Origin: Byssovorax sp.
GTDB lineage: Bacteria > Myxococcota_A > Polyangia > Polyangiales > Polyangiaceae
DNA: 64,000 bases
Direction of reading: 5' to 3'
Assembly: GCA_025362495.1 (NCBI GenBank)
Contig: JANYGI010000061.1
Span: 103,745-167,744 of the forward strand
Numbering within the stretch: the first letter of the stretch is position 1; every line of letters starts with the position of its first letter. Below the pieces are notes generated by a model that was given only the letters and a program-made list of their open reading frames with translations, was not told the DNA's origin and did no database searches. The translations under genes were made by a program, and so were the position numbers. Shown here piece by piece: positions 29,061 through 38,900 of this stretch.

Positions 29061-29242
29061 TCTTGCCGGGGAAGAACGCGACCGGCGAGCGCTGGATCGC
29101 GTTCTTGCCGGGCAGGAAGGCGTCCGGGGGAAGTCGGGGGCCTCTCTTGCGGGGTAAGAGCGCGTCTGGGGGAAGTCGAGGGGCGCTCTTACCGGGCAAG
29201 AAGGCGCCTGGGGAAGTCGGGAGGCGTTCTTGCCGGGCAAGA
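29061..29242. repeat. Five-unit tandem repeat, 42-bp period, with a palindrome in every unit
   Basis: A 15-nt core TCTTGCCGGGCAAGA or close variants starts at 29061, 29103, 29145, 29187 and 29228 (spacings 42, 42, 42, 41). The last copy is the perfect palindrome TTCTTGCCGGGCAAGAA. The spacer between cores is also conserved (GGCGTCCGGGGGAAGTCGGG). The array lies between two convergent genes. Because the period is a multiple of three it stays open in several frames on both strands, but nothing supports a real gene there. Confidence 0.8.
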
Positions 29243-29349
29243 AGGCGTCCGGGCGTTCGCGCCCCTCTCTGCGCCACCCACCTTGGCGAGCGCGGACGAG
29301 TATCAGGACACACCGCGGGCGCGGCGACAGCGCCCACGGGGCTCGCGGC

Positions 29350-30048
29350 TCACATCTCGCCGACGAGCCCGATCCCCGCGCCGAGGCCGGCGTACCCCAT
29401 CGTCAACGGGACGGCCCGCACGGTGGTTGTCCCGGCGACGTCGCGGCGCACGAGCACGTGCCTCTTGCTCGCGAGGCCGCCGATCAACATCGCCACCCCG
29501 GCCCCCTGGGCCAGGCCGTTGGACACGAGAAGAAACTTCTCGAGGCCGGAGAAAGGCGCCCGGTCGACGTGTCCGATCTCGATGAACGGCCCCACGACAG
29601 GCACGAACATCAACGCCTCGCCGCTCACGAGCGTGGAGTCGAGGGCCGCTGACAGGTACATCGCGCCAAAGAGGGTCGCGCCGCCGACGATCAGCCCCGT
29701 TCGATAGCGCATCGCCGGTCGGTAGCCGTCGGGGATTGGATTGCCGTCCTCGTAAGGCATCATCGCCGGCCCAGCGAGCCCGAGCCCGGGATAGCTGTAG
29801 CCCGGCGGCGGCCCGTAGCCCGGGGCGGGGACGTACATATAGCCCGCAGGCGGAGGTGCGTAGCCGCCAGGCGGAGGTGCGTAGCCGCCGGGCGCAGGGG
29901 CGTGATCCGGAGGCGGTTGAGCGGCGGCCGCGGGAGGTGAGAGCGGGGCGCCCGACGTCGTCTGAGCCCATGCCGCGGGGGTGAAGAGCGTCAATACGAG
30001 AGCCGTGGTCGCGGCGCGGGGGGAGAGCATGCGGGTGAGTCTACGCAA
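29350..30048 (-). CDS. Exported Pro/Gly/Tyr-rich protein with C-terminal hydrophobic segments
   Basis: 232 aa from the first ATG, or 226 aa from an ATG at 30030. A signal peptide ends near AAWAQTT. Residues about 40-100 are a low-complexity tract built on GGYAPPP / PGYGPPPGYSYPG units. The C-terminal half has alternating hydrophobic Gly-rich segments (LIVGGATLFGAMYLSAAL, FLLVSNGLAQGAGVAMLIG) and ends in a beta-like strand. Such architecture is common in myxobacterial envelope proteins of unknown role. It is convergent with the helical protein gene, with the 42-bp array between them. Confidence 0.78.
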   Translation of the reverse strand: MRRLTRMLSPRAATTALVLTLFTPAAWAQTTSGAPLSPPAAAAQPPPDHAPAPGGYAPPPGGYAPPPAGYMYVPAPGYGPPPGYSYPGLGLAGPAMMPYEDGNPIPDGYRPAMRYRTGLIVGGATLFGAMYLSAALDSTLVSGEALMFVPVVGPFIEIGHVDRAPFSGLEKFLLVSNGLAQGAGVAMLIGGLASKRHVLVRRDVAGTTTVRAVPLTMGYAGLGAGIGLVGEM

Positions 30049-30301
30049 GGGTGGCGCCTGGCAGGTGACGGAATTCGGGCGGTCGCCGCGTCAATCCGCG
30101 AGTTGCTGACGAATTTGCGGATCGACCGTCGCGCTTCGCGAAATCCCTGGCGAGCCGGCGTCGTTGTGCGACTGGCACCATCCTGCGCAGCTCCAAGGAG
30201 GCCCGGACCCAGAGGGCTTTGCACCGACACCGGGCCTGTCCGTGCGGACACGGTAGCGACGCGCCCGGACCCGTGGAGCCGTCGTGAGGTGCGCGGGTGA
30301 A

Positions 30302-33097
30302 TCAGCGGGCCACGGGGCGCGCGGGGCTCGCATGTTCCGAGAGCCAGCGATCCACGTCGGCGCGCTCTTTCTCGGCGTCCGGCCTGGTCGCGAGCCCGGC
30401 TCGCGCCGTCGTGACCAGGGCGCGCGCCCGGGCGCGATCGCCTCCGCCGTCCCAGAGCGCGTGCCCGAGCAGGATCTGCGTCTCCGCGAGGTCGCCGGGG
30501 CGCATGCCTGATTTTTCGCGCAGCGCGAGGGCGCGTTCGAGCGGCGCCCTGGCCTGGGCGGCGTGGCCCATCGACAGGTAGGTGTCGCCGAGGAGCGTGA
30601 AGGTCGTCGCGGTCTCGAAGACGGGCTCCGACAGGCGCGCGCACATCGCCGCTGCGCGGGTGAACGCGGCGACGGCTTCGTCGAAGCGACCGAGCTTGGC
30701 GTCGATCGCGCCGACGAGGTTGACGGAGTCGATCAGGTCGACCTCCGACATGTGGAGCTTCTCGCCGAGGGCGAGCGCGCGCGCGGCCTGGATCCGGGCC
30801 TCCGGGAGGCGGTGCGCGCCCAGCAGGATCTCGGCGATCGCGCCGTCGAATCCAGGGAGATCCGGGTGCTCTTCGCCGTGGACCTCGACCCAGATCGCGC
30901 GCGCCCGGCCGACGTGCGCGAGCGCGTCGTCGTAGCGCTGGAGCGCGAGCTCCGAGATGCCGATGTTGCGGAGGACGATGGCCACCTGGGGGTGATGGGC
31001 CCCGAGGGTGCGCTCGAAGATCACGAGGGCTCGCTGCTGGTAGTCGAGCGCCTTTTCGGTCTCGCCGAGGTAGGTGAGCTGGACCGAGCTCGCGTTGAGC
31101 GCGTGCCCGACCAGGTAGTCGTCGGGCCCGAAGGCGCGCTCGCGCAGCGCGCGCGCATGCTCGGTGCGGACCAGCGCGCCGTCGTAGCGCCCCTTCGCGT
31201 CGTCGACGGCCGAGAGGTTGATCTCGGCTTCCGAGAGGAGCGCGATCTCCGCGGGCAAGCGCGTGAGCACGGCCGACGCGAGGCCGCCGGCGCGGGCGGC
31301 CTCGTCCGGCTTCGCTTCCTGCGAGGCGAGGTTCAAGGTGAGCAGCACCAGCGCGCGCGCCTTGACGACGTCGTCGCTCGCGGCCTCGCCGGCCTCGATC
31401 GCGGCGTAGAGGGCGGCGTCCGAGCCGGCGACGTCACCGAGCCGCGTCCGCACCTGCGCCAGCGCCACGCCGACCTCGGCCTCGAGGCCGCGATCGAGGG
31501 TGGCCTGCGCCGCGGGGAGAAGCGGCGCCATCGCGTCGCCCGCGGCCTCGGCGCGGCCCGCCTTGTCGAGGGCCGCCGCGCCGGCGAGGAGCGCGCGCAC
31601 GCGGCCCACCTCGGCCTGCACGGCGGGGTCCATCGACGGGCGCACGCGCGCGCGCAGGGCCCGGGCGTCGGCGCAGGCATCGAGCGAAGGCAGATCGTGG
31701 ATGGCCTTGACCGCGAGCTCGACCGCGCGCGGGCTCGGCTGCGCGAGCGATCCGCCGAGGGCCCCGAGCTCCCGCGCCTCGCCGTCGAGGCACGCGATGC
31801 GGAGATCGAGCAGCTCCTCGGACTGCTCGCCGCGCACGCGCGTCGCCTCGCAGGCCTCTTCGTGCATGGTGATCCAGCGGGCCGCGTAGGCGTCGCCGAC
31901 GCGCTCGACCTCGCGCCAGGTGTCTTTCGCGTAGAGCGCGCCGGTCGCCTCGAAGGCCGCGGCGACGGCGCGCTTGCGATCGCCGTCCCACACGCCGACG
32001 AGCTTGCGCTCGGCGCCGGCGCAGGGGCGCGTCGCGTGCCGCTCGACGCGGGCCCAGGCGAAGACGCCGAGGGCGCCGATGAGCGCCGCGACGAGCGCCA
32101 CGCCGAGCAGCCGCCACGGGGAGCGCCGCCGGTGCGCGAGCGCGGTGAGCAGCGCATCCATCGTCGGGAACCGCGCCGCCGGATCGTCGGCGAGTCCGCG
32201 CGCGAGGGCGGCGCTCACGAACGCGGGGACGCCGCCGCGCGCCGGATCGGGCGCGCCCGCCTCGGCCTGCTCGCCCCGCAGCGACTCGCGCAGCGCCACG
32301 CAGAAGCTGTACTGATCGCTGCGGGCGTCGACGCGCTCGCCCCGGCGCTGCTCGGGCGACATGTACCCGGGCGTGCCCTTCCACGATCGCGCGCCGGAGG
32401 GCGCCGAGCCCTCGGCGGCGGCGAAGCGCGCCAGGCCGAAGTCGGTGACGCGGACGCGGCCGTCGAGCCCGACGAGCACGTTGGAAGGCTTGAAATCATG
32501 GTGCACGAGGCCCGCCGCGTGCGCCGCAGCGAGGCCGCGCCCCGCGTCGAGGAAGCACGCGAGGATGGCGCGCCACGATCGCGGCTCGCTCCCGAGCCAG
32601 CGCTCCAGCGTGCCGCCGGCCACGTACTCCATCGAGAGAAAGACGCGGCCATCCTGGGTGCCCACGTCGTAGACCGCGACCACGCTCGGGTGCGAGACGC
32701 GCGCCAGCGCCTGGGCCTCGCGGAGGAGCGTGCCCGTGGTGGCGGCGTCCTCGACGCTGGCTCCATCCCCATCCCCGGGCGCGATGTCGGCGTGGAGCAC
32801 CTTGATGGCCACCCGTCGATCGAGCTCGGGATCGAACGCGGCGTAGACCGCGCCCATGCCGCCCTTGCCGAGCCAGTCGAGCACCACGTAGCGCCCCAGC
32901 CGGGCGCCGACCGTGAGCGGCGCCGCGGCGTCGCGCGCCTCTGGCTCGGCCACCTCGCACGAGGCCGCCGCCAGCGCGATCAGCAGGGCGCGGCAGTCCT
33001 CGCAGGCCTCGACGTGGGCCTCGATCGCGGCGCGCGCGTCGTCGTCGAGCTCGCGTTCGAACCAGGCGACCAGGGCATTTTCGTCGGGACACTTCAT
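30302..33097 (-). CDS. Ser/Thr protein kinase with N-terminal anti-sigma-type zinc finger and C-terminal TPR
   Basis: 931 aa. Residues 1-55 carry an anti-sigma-like zinc-finger pattern (MKCPDE..., then EAHVEACEDCR, an HxxxCxxC motif). A Pkn-type kinase follows at about 67-315, with Gly loop GKGGMGAVY, VAIKVL lysine, catalytic loop HHDFKPSN (HHD instead of HRD, about residue 199) and DFG. A single transmembrane helix sits at about 326-348, and the remaining ~580 residues are TPR-type repeats. It is divergent from a sigma-70-family gene with only 39 bp between starts. The layout suggests that the kinase holds or controls that sigma factor at the membrane through its zinc finger, which is an inference. 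Confidence 0.93.
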   Translation of the reverse strand: MKCPDENALVAWFERELDDDARAAIEAHVEACEDCRALLIALAAASCEVAEPEARDAAAPLTVGARLGRYVVLDWLGKGGMGAVYAAFDPELDRRVAIKVLHADIAPGDGDGASVEDAATTGTLLREAQALARVSHPSVVAVYDVGTQDGRVFLSMEYVAGGTLERWLGSEPRSWRAILACFLDAGRGLAAAHAAGLVHHDFKPSNVLVGLDGRVRVTDFGLARFAAAEGSAPSGARSWKGTPGYMSPEQRRGERVDARSDQYSFCVALRESLRGEQAEAGAPDPARGGVPAFVSAALARGLADDPAARFPTMDALLTALAHRRRSPWRLLGVALVAALIGALGVFAWARVERHATRPCAGAERKLVGVWDGDRKRAVAAAFEATGALYAKDTWREVERVGDAYAARWITMHEEACEATRVRGEQSEELLDLRIACLDGEARELGALGGSLAQPSPRAVELAVKAIHDLPSLDACADARALRARVRPSMDPAVQAEVGRVRALLAGAAALDKAGRAEAAGDAMAPLLPAAQATLDRGLEAEVGVALAQVRTRLGDVAGSDAALYAAIEAGEAASDDVVKARALVLLTLNLASQEAKPDEAARAGGLASAVLTRLPAEIALLSEAEINLSAVDDAKGRYDGALVRTEHARALRERAFGPDDYLVGHALNASSVQLTYLGETEKALDYQQRALVIFERTLGAHHPQVAIVLRNIGISELALQRYDDALAHVGRARAIWVEVHGEEHPDLPGFDGAIAEILLGAHRLPEARIQAARALALGEKLHMSEVDLIDSVNLVGAIDAKLGRFDEAVAAFTRAAAMCARLSEPVFETATTFTLLGDTYLSMGHAAQARAPLERALALREKSGMRPGDLAETQILLGHALWDGGGDRARARALVTTARAGLATRPDAEKERADVDRWLSEHASPARPVAR

Positions 33098-33136
33098 CGT
33101 CGAACGGGGCGCTCCGGCGTATTACGCTCGCGCGCG

Positions 33137-34039
33137 ATGAAGGAGCATGGCGCCCTCGCCTCGGTCCTGCGGGCGCGCGGCGCGACGCTACCACAAGGCG
33201 ACGACGCCGCGCTCGAGGCGAGGCTCACGGAGATCGTGGCGGAGGCCGCGCGCGCGTGGCCCGGCGTGCGCGTCGAGCCCGCGCGCTTCATGGGCTACCT
33301 CGCGGCCCGCCTCGCGCCCGACGCCGGCATCCTCCCCGCGCTCGCCGCGCTGCACACGTCGGACCTCTACCTCGCCTGCGCCTGCGTCGAGGATCCGCGG
33401 GCGCTGGCCGCGCTCGACGCCGCCTTCTTCGGCGACTGCGACGCGGCCCTCGCGCGGATGGCCCAAAGCCCCGACTTCGCCGACGAGGTGAAGCAGCGCG
33501 CGCGGACCAAGCTCTTCGTCCGCGAGGGCGAGCGCGCCCCGCGCATCGGCGAGTACTCCGGCCGCGGCGAGCTCCGGGCCTTCCTGCGCGTGGTGATCAT
33601 GCGCGAGGCCATCGGCCGCAAGCGCGCCGAGCGCCGCGATCCCCCGGTCGAGGGCGACGAGGGCGACGCCGCGCCGATCGTCTGGGAAGCCAGGGATCCC
33701 GAGCTCGTCCACCTGCGCCGCACCTACGCCGCCGAGTTCGAGCGGGCCTTCCGCGACGCCGTCGTCGGGCTGACGAGCGAGGAGCGCAACACCCTGCGCT
33801 ACCACTACGTCGACCGGCTCAACATCGATCACATCGGCGCGATCTACGGCATCCACCGGGTCAGCGCCGCGCGTCGGCTCACCCGGCTCCGCGCGACGCT
33901 GGTCGAGGCCACGCGGCTCAAGCTCGCCGAGCGGCTCCACCTCAGCGGGAGCGAGCTGCGCAGCGCGCTGCGGCTGATCGAGAGCGAGGTCGACGTGAGC
34001 CTCCGCGCCGCGCTGATCGAGCCCTCGATCGGCCCCTGA
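33137..34039 (+). CDS. Sigma-70-family RNA polymerase sigma factor
   Basis: 300 aa. The middle contains GRGELRAFLRVVIMREAIGR, typical of sigma region 2 in myxobacterial ECF-like factors. Region 4 has a helix-turn-helix, LTSEERNTLRYHYVDRL followed by NIDHIGAIYGIHRVSAARRL. An unusually long N-terminus (about 130 residues) and a C-terminal extension after region 4 set it apart from minimal ECF factors of about 190 aa. It is divergent from the zinc-finger kinase, its likely regulator. The ATG at 33137 has no strong ribosome-binding site. Confidence 0.9.
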   Translation: MKEHGALASVLRARGATLPQGDDAALEARLTEIVAEAARAWPGVRVEPARFMGYLAARLAPDAGILPALAALHTSDLYLACACVEDPRALAALDAAFFGDCDAALARMAQSPDFADEVKQRARTKLFVREGERAPRIGEYSGRGELRAFLRVVIMREAIGRKRAERRDPPVEGDEGDAAPIVWEARDPELVHLRRTYAAEFERAFRDAVVGLTSEERNTLRYHYVDRLNIDHIGAIYGIHRVSAARRLTRLRATLVEATRLKLAERLHLSGSELRSALRLIESEVDVSLRAALIEPSIGP

Positions 34040-34160
34040 AAAAAATTCGAGAGCCGCCACGCAACCTGGCCGATCGGCGCGCGTCTTCTGATCGAGAGCC
34101 GCGGCGCCGCTGCCCGGCCGAGCTCTGACGTCCCTTTCCCGCCCCGCCTCCGGGGTGGGT

Positions 34161-34185
34161 GCGCGCGATCCGCCCTGTCGCGCGC
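34161..34185 (+). terminator. GC-rich hairpin downstream of the sigma-factor gene
   Basis: GCGCGCGA, nine-base loop, TCGCGCGC: a perfect 8-bp stem about 120 bp after the sigma-factor stop and 76 bp before the next ATG. No T-run, so it may instead be a regulatory hairpin in the leader of the following small lipoprotein. Confidence 0.4.
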
Positions 34186-34261
34186 GGGCTCGTCACCTCC
34201 ACAATGCCTCGTTCGTCGTCGCGGTCGGCGGCCGCTGTTCACGCTGGAAGGATCTCGATTC

Positions 34262-34645
34262 ATGCTCGCTTCGTTCGTGAAATCTCTTGGAATGTCCCTC
34301 GTCCTCGGCGCCTCGATGCTCGTCGGCTGCGGCAGCAGCGGCCCCGAAACCAGCGGCGCGACCGGCGCGACCGGCGCCACCGGCTCGACGGGGACCGGCG
34401 CCGCGACGACGTTCGACTGCGACGCCTCGAAGTGCGAGGCGGGCACGCAGTACTGCCTGGAGTCGTACCTCAACAACACCTTCGACGAGGCCAAGTGTGT
34501 CGCGCTCCCGTCCGGGTGCAGCGGCTGCGACTGCGCGCAGAGCGACGCGCCGAAGCAGTACCCGACCAGCAACAACTGCTCGAGCATGGTCTCCTGCAAC
34601 CAGGAGAACGACAGCATCTCCGTCCGGTGCGACGCGCACCTGTGA
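34262..34645 (+). CDS. Small Cys-rich lipoprotein
   Basis: 127 aa. A signal peptide ends in ASMLVGCGS, a good lipobox. A GATGATGATGSTGTG linker leads to a ~75-residue Cys-rich domain with ten cysteines (FDCDASKCEAG, YCLES, CVALPSGCSGCDC, CSSMVSC, CDAHL), probably forming disulfides outside the inner membrane. No family was recognised. It is a single gene downstream of the sigma factor, with its own ~200-bp upstream region, so it is a candidate target of that sigma factor. Confidence 0.82.
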   Translation: MLASFVKSLGMSLVLGASMLVGCGSSGPETSGATGATGATGSTGTGAATTFDCDASKCEAGTQYCLESYLNNTFDEAKCVALPSGCSGCDCAQSDAPKQYPTSNNCSSMVSCNQENDSISVRCDAHL

Positions 34646-34773
34646 GCCCGGAGGTCCGGCATTCACGGGCGCCGATCTGTCGCTTCATCGCCCCGTGGTC
34701 GACCGGATCATCGCCTCGATACCCTGCCTTCGAGGGGCAGGACGGCGTCAGGGGGGCTCGGCGGCCTCGCGCG

Positions 34774-35949
34774 TCACCGCGCGAACGCCCGCAGCTCGAC
34801 CGCGACGACGCCCTTCTGCACGCCCACGAGCGTGATGGCGTCCGACGCCGTCGGCCCGACGAGCGTCGTGTCCGCGAGGCCGGGCAGCGGCACGGCCGGC
34901 GTCACCAGATCGGCCGCGCGCCGGAGCATCTGGGTCTGCCCACCTTCCGACGTCCCCACCCACTCCAGGAACTGCCCCCGCGCCACCGGGCGCACATGGA
35001 GGAACGGGGTGTAGATGTGGCTCACGAGGGCGTCGCTCTCCACCGGATCGCCGAGATTGGCAATCTGGAGCGCGTACCCGTCCAGCTTCGGCTCCGGCTG
35101 CACACCCACCCAGTCGAGATAGGCCACCTTCCCCTTGGCACCCAGGATCGAGAAGGCCTGTTTGCCCGGGCGATGACGCGTGGTGGCGACGCTGGTCGCG
35201 CGGTCGAACAGCACCACGTCGGCCTCGTCGGCGGCGCCGACCTGATCCTTGTAATATCCGGCCGCGTCGCCGCTGAAATCGGTCCACGTCAGGTGCGTCG
35301 CCGAGATGTCGGCGAAGCGCTGCTGCTTCGCCGCGGGGCTCACGGCGGTGACTGCCTTCGTGGAGAGGCGATAGAGAAAGATGTCCGTGTCGTCGGTGTC
35401 AGCCGACCCGAGCCACCCGGTGAACACCACGGCGTCTTCCGCGGCGCGCGGCTCGCCGGCGTGAACGAAGCTGCCCGCGAGCGTCACGGCGGGGCCCGTC
35501 GCGCCCTTCACGCGCACGCCCGGCGCGCCGGCGACCGTGGCCTCCCAGGCGATCACCTCGCCGGCGATCGTCGGGCGACGCGGCGCCTCGGTGGCCTCTT
35601 CGAGCGTCTGCTCGTCGCCCGTCACGAGATCGCGGAGCTTCAAGGCCCCGCTGCCCAGCCCGTTCGGGCCTGGCGCGAGGTACACGAGGCGGCATCCATC
35701 GATGGCGTACGAGGGGTAGCCGAGCGCGTACGGTGTGCCGCCGTAGAAGTCGATCGCGGCCACGTTGATCCCGCTGATGCCGTCGGCCGAGCAGCCCCCG
35801 CCGCCCGTCGCGCCGCTGCTGCTGCTGCCCGCGCCGGTGCTGCTGGTTGCGCCGCCGCTGCCGGCGTCGCTGGTGCCGCTACCGCCGTCGCCGCAGCCGA
35901 TCAGCGCGCCCAGCACCGGGATCAGAAAGGAAGCTCGTGACGCTCTCAT
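34774..35949 (-). CDS. Lipoprotein with TolB/WD40-like beta-propeller character
   Basis: 391 aa. The signal sequence FLIPVLGALIGCGDGG is a standard lipoprotein signal. After a Ser/Gly/Ala tether there are repeated blades such as AIDGCRLVYLAPG, TIAGEVIAWEATV, AAEDAVVFTGWLGS, SATHLTWTDFSG and GAKGKVAYLDWVG, the 'G-x-x-V-A-W' pattern of TolB-type propellers. The ATG overlaps the stop of the large regulator gene upstream (ATGA), so its translation is probably coupled to that regulator. It may sense or respond to a signal in the envelope, but that is inferred from position only. Confidence 0.85.
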   Translation of the reverse strand: MRASRASFLIPVLGALIGCGDGGSGTSDAGSGGATSSTGAGSSSSGATGGGGCSADGISGINVAAIDFYGGTPYALGYPSYAIDGCRLVYLAPGPNGLGSGALKLRDLVTGDEQTLEEATEAPRRPTIAGEVIAWEATVAGAPGVRVKGATGPAVTLAGSFVHAGEPRAAEDAVVFTGWLGSADTDDTDIFLYRLSTKAVTAVSPAAKQQRFADISATHLTWTDFSGDAAGYYKDQVGAADEADVVLFDRATSVATTRHRPGKQAFSILGAKGKVAYLDWVGVQPEPKLDGYALQIANLGDPVESDALVSHIYTPFLHVRPVARGQFLEWVGTSEGGQTQMLRRAADLVTPAVPLPGLADTTLVGPTASDAITLVGVQKGVVAVELRAFAR

Positions 35950-38900
35950 TTCAACTTCTCCGCGCGCATGCCGAGGCGGACCATGCGCTTCTTCAGGCCG
36001 TGCCGCGTGAGGCCGAGAGCGACCGCCGCGCGGCTGATGTTGCCGCCGCTCTCCGTCATGGCGCGCTCGACCTCGGCGCGCTCGCCCCCAGGCCCTTTTG
36101 CGGCGCGCGGGGCCGGGCTCGGCGCCGCGCGAACGCGGAGCGGGCGGGGCAGGTGGTCGATCGAAATCGCCTTCGTTTTCAGGCTCGCGAGGCGCTGCAT
36201 CAGGTGCTCGAGCTCGCGCACGTTGCCCGGCCACGCGTACCCGGCGAGCGCGGCCCCGGCCTCGGTCGACAGCTCGGCGTCCGAGCCGGCGCGATCGAGG
36301 AACGTGCGGCAGAGCGCCGGCAGATCCTCGGGGCGCTCGCGCAGCGGCGGCACGCGGATCGACACGGCGTTGAGGCGGTAGAGCAGATCCTGGCGGAAGG
36401 TGCGGTCGGCGACGCAGGCCTCGAGATCGCGGTTGGTGGCCGCGACGATGCGCACGTCGAAGGGGATCTCCTCGTCGCTGCCGACCGGGCGATAGCGGCG
36501 CGACTCCAGCGCGCGCAGCAGCGCGGCCTGGCGCAGGAGCGGGAGCTCGCCGATTTCATCGAGGAACAGCGTGCCTTTCTCGGCGCGCGCGACGAGGCCG
36601 GGGCGCGCGCGCTCCGCCCCGGTGAACGATCCGCGCGCGTGACCGAAGAGCTCGGCCTCGAAGAGGGCGTCGGGTACCGCGCCGCAGTTGAGCGCCACGA
36701 AGGGCCGCGCCGCGCGTCGCCCGAGCTCGTGGAGGGCGCGGGCGAAGAGCTCCTTGCCCGAGCCCGTCTCGCCCAGGACGAGCACCGGCAGCTCGCTGTC
36801 GACGGCCGCCGAGAGCCGCGCGAGCGCCCGCGTCATCGCCGGTCCACGCCCGAGGATCCCGGGGAAAACGCGGTCGGGATCGATCTCGGGGAACGCCGTC
36901 GTCAGGCCGTCCGGCGTCGGCGTCGGCGTGGGCAGGGCGCGCACGCGGCGCGGTCCGGTGCTCGCGGCCGCGAGGGCAGGGGGCTCGACGTCGTCGTCGG
37001 CGGTGGGCTCGTCGAGGCGGAGCAGCAAGCTCGCGAGCGTGAGCCAGCGCGCGGCCTCGGCGGCGCCGACGCGATCGAAAGCGAACGGGGAAAAGCGGTG
37101 CTCCAGCACCACGAGGGCGCGGCGTCCGCCGCTCGCGAGCGCCGGCGCGGCGACGGCGAGGCGCGCCCCGCGGCCGCCGCGCGTCGTCACGTCGCGCAGG
37201 TAGATCGGCGTGGCGCTGCCCAGGGCGAGGCGTACCAGATCGGCGTCGAGGCGCGCGCCGGCCTCCGCGAGCGGCAGCCCGTCGAGATCGGCGCCCCACG
37301 CTTCGACGATCGCGCCGTCGTCGCCGACCGCCGCGAGGAAGCAGCGCTCGGCGCCGTGCGCGGCGCAGAGGATCCGCGCGAGATCGATCGCCGCGCTGCC
37401 CGGCGGCGCGCCGCCCGCGAGCGCGCCGAGCCAGCCCCAGAGCGGCTCGTCGGCGGACGGGATCGATCGCGCTTCCTCGGAGCTCATCGGCGGAGCATAG
37501 CGAAACGCGGTGCGCGCGCGCGCCGCTCGCAGCACGGCCAGCGCCTCGGCCTCGGCCTCGGGGAGCGCGGCGCCGCGAGCGCGCCGCATCCCGGCGATCG
37601 CCAGCGACGCTGCCCGCCGCGCGTCGACCGGCAGGGTCGCGAGGTGGGCCGCCGCCTCGATCGCCAGGCCGCGCGCGTCGACCAGCGCGTTGGCCGCGCG
37701 CAGCGCCGGATCGAGCGTGCCGATCACGGCGATCGCTCTGTCGCCCGCGCGCTCGAGCAGCGCGACCTCGGCCCGCAGGATCACCAGATCGGCTCTAATC
37801 GAAGCGGGTAGCGCCTCCGAGAGCACCTCGGCCTCGGCGATCCACCCCGCCGCCGCCGTCGCGTCCTTGCGGCGCACCGCCACGTCGGCGCGCGCCGCGA
37901 AGCACCAGGCCCGCCCCGCGTTTTGCCCCAGCGAGAGCGCCAGCATCCCCGACTCTTCCAGGGCGCGATCCGCCTCGACGTAGCGCCCGGTCTTCGCCAG
38001 CGCGAGGCCCAGGTTGAGCAGGCACGAGCGCACGCCGGCGCGATCGCCGAGCCCGCGCTTCACCGCGAGCGATCGCTCGAAGGCCAGCGTCGCCTCGGCG
38101 TTTCGCCCTTGATAGAGGGCGATCACGCCGAGGTTGTGATCGACGCGCGCCACCTCCTCGGGATCGCGCGGCAGATCGGCCAGGGCCGCGAGCCGGGCGC
38201 GCGCGTCGCCGATGGCGCGCGCGGCCTCGGTCCAGTCGGCGCGGTAGAGCGCGACGAGCCCCGTCGTGGCGATCGCCAGGGCTTCTGCCGCGGGATCACG
38301 CGCTTCGGCGGCGGCGGAGATTGCCTGCGCCGCGAAGCTCCGCGCGCCCTCGACGTCGCCCGCGCGCGCCTGCTGCTCGGCGTGGCGACGCAGCGCGAGC
38401 GGGCGCAGCGCGACGTCGGTCGCCGCGGCCTCGTCGAGCCAGCCCAGCACCTGCGGGTGCATCGCCGCGGTGCCGCCGTCGCGCGCGAGCCGCTCGAGGC
38501 GACGCAGCCGATCGCGCGTGCGGGCCCGCGGCTCGGCGAGCAGCGCGAACAGGGCCTCGATCTCCAGCGATCGCGCCTCCTCGATCCGGGCCTGATCCGC
38601 CGCGCGCGCCAGCAGATCCTCGCGCCGCGACGGCGGCGTCTCGGCCCCCGCGGCCGAGAGCAGCGCGCTCGCGGTCGACGTCGGATCGACGAGCACGGCC
38701 TCGGCGACGCGATCGGCGAGATCGAAATCGACGAGCGCCGCCGCGAGATCGCGCGCGAGCCCCGGCGCGACCAGCGCGTAGCGCACGGCCCCGGGATCGG
38801 CGCGGCGCGCGACGAGCGAGGCCGAGAGCAGCTCGGCGACGCTCGATTCCCAGGGGTTCCCGGCGATCTGCGCGCAGAACGCCGCGGAGGCCTCGCCCCC

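Noticed and set aside
28393..29337. A minus-strand protein containing AFLPGKSAPRLPPD-like 14-residue repeats
   Set aside because: The repeats come from the 42-bp array and are open in several frames on both strands; the rest of the frame is antisense to the helical protein gene.
30165..30195. Possible sigma-54 promoter (CTGGCACCATCCTGCGCA)
   Set aside because: The GG to GC spacing is off by one from the fixed -24/-12 distance, and no gene starts downstream in that direction.
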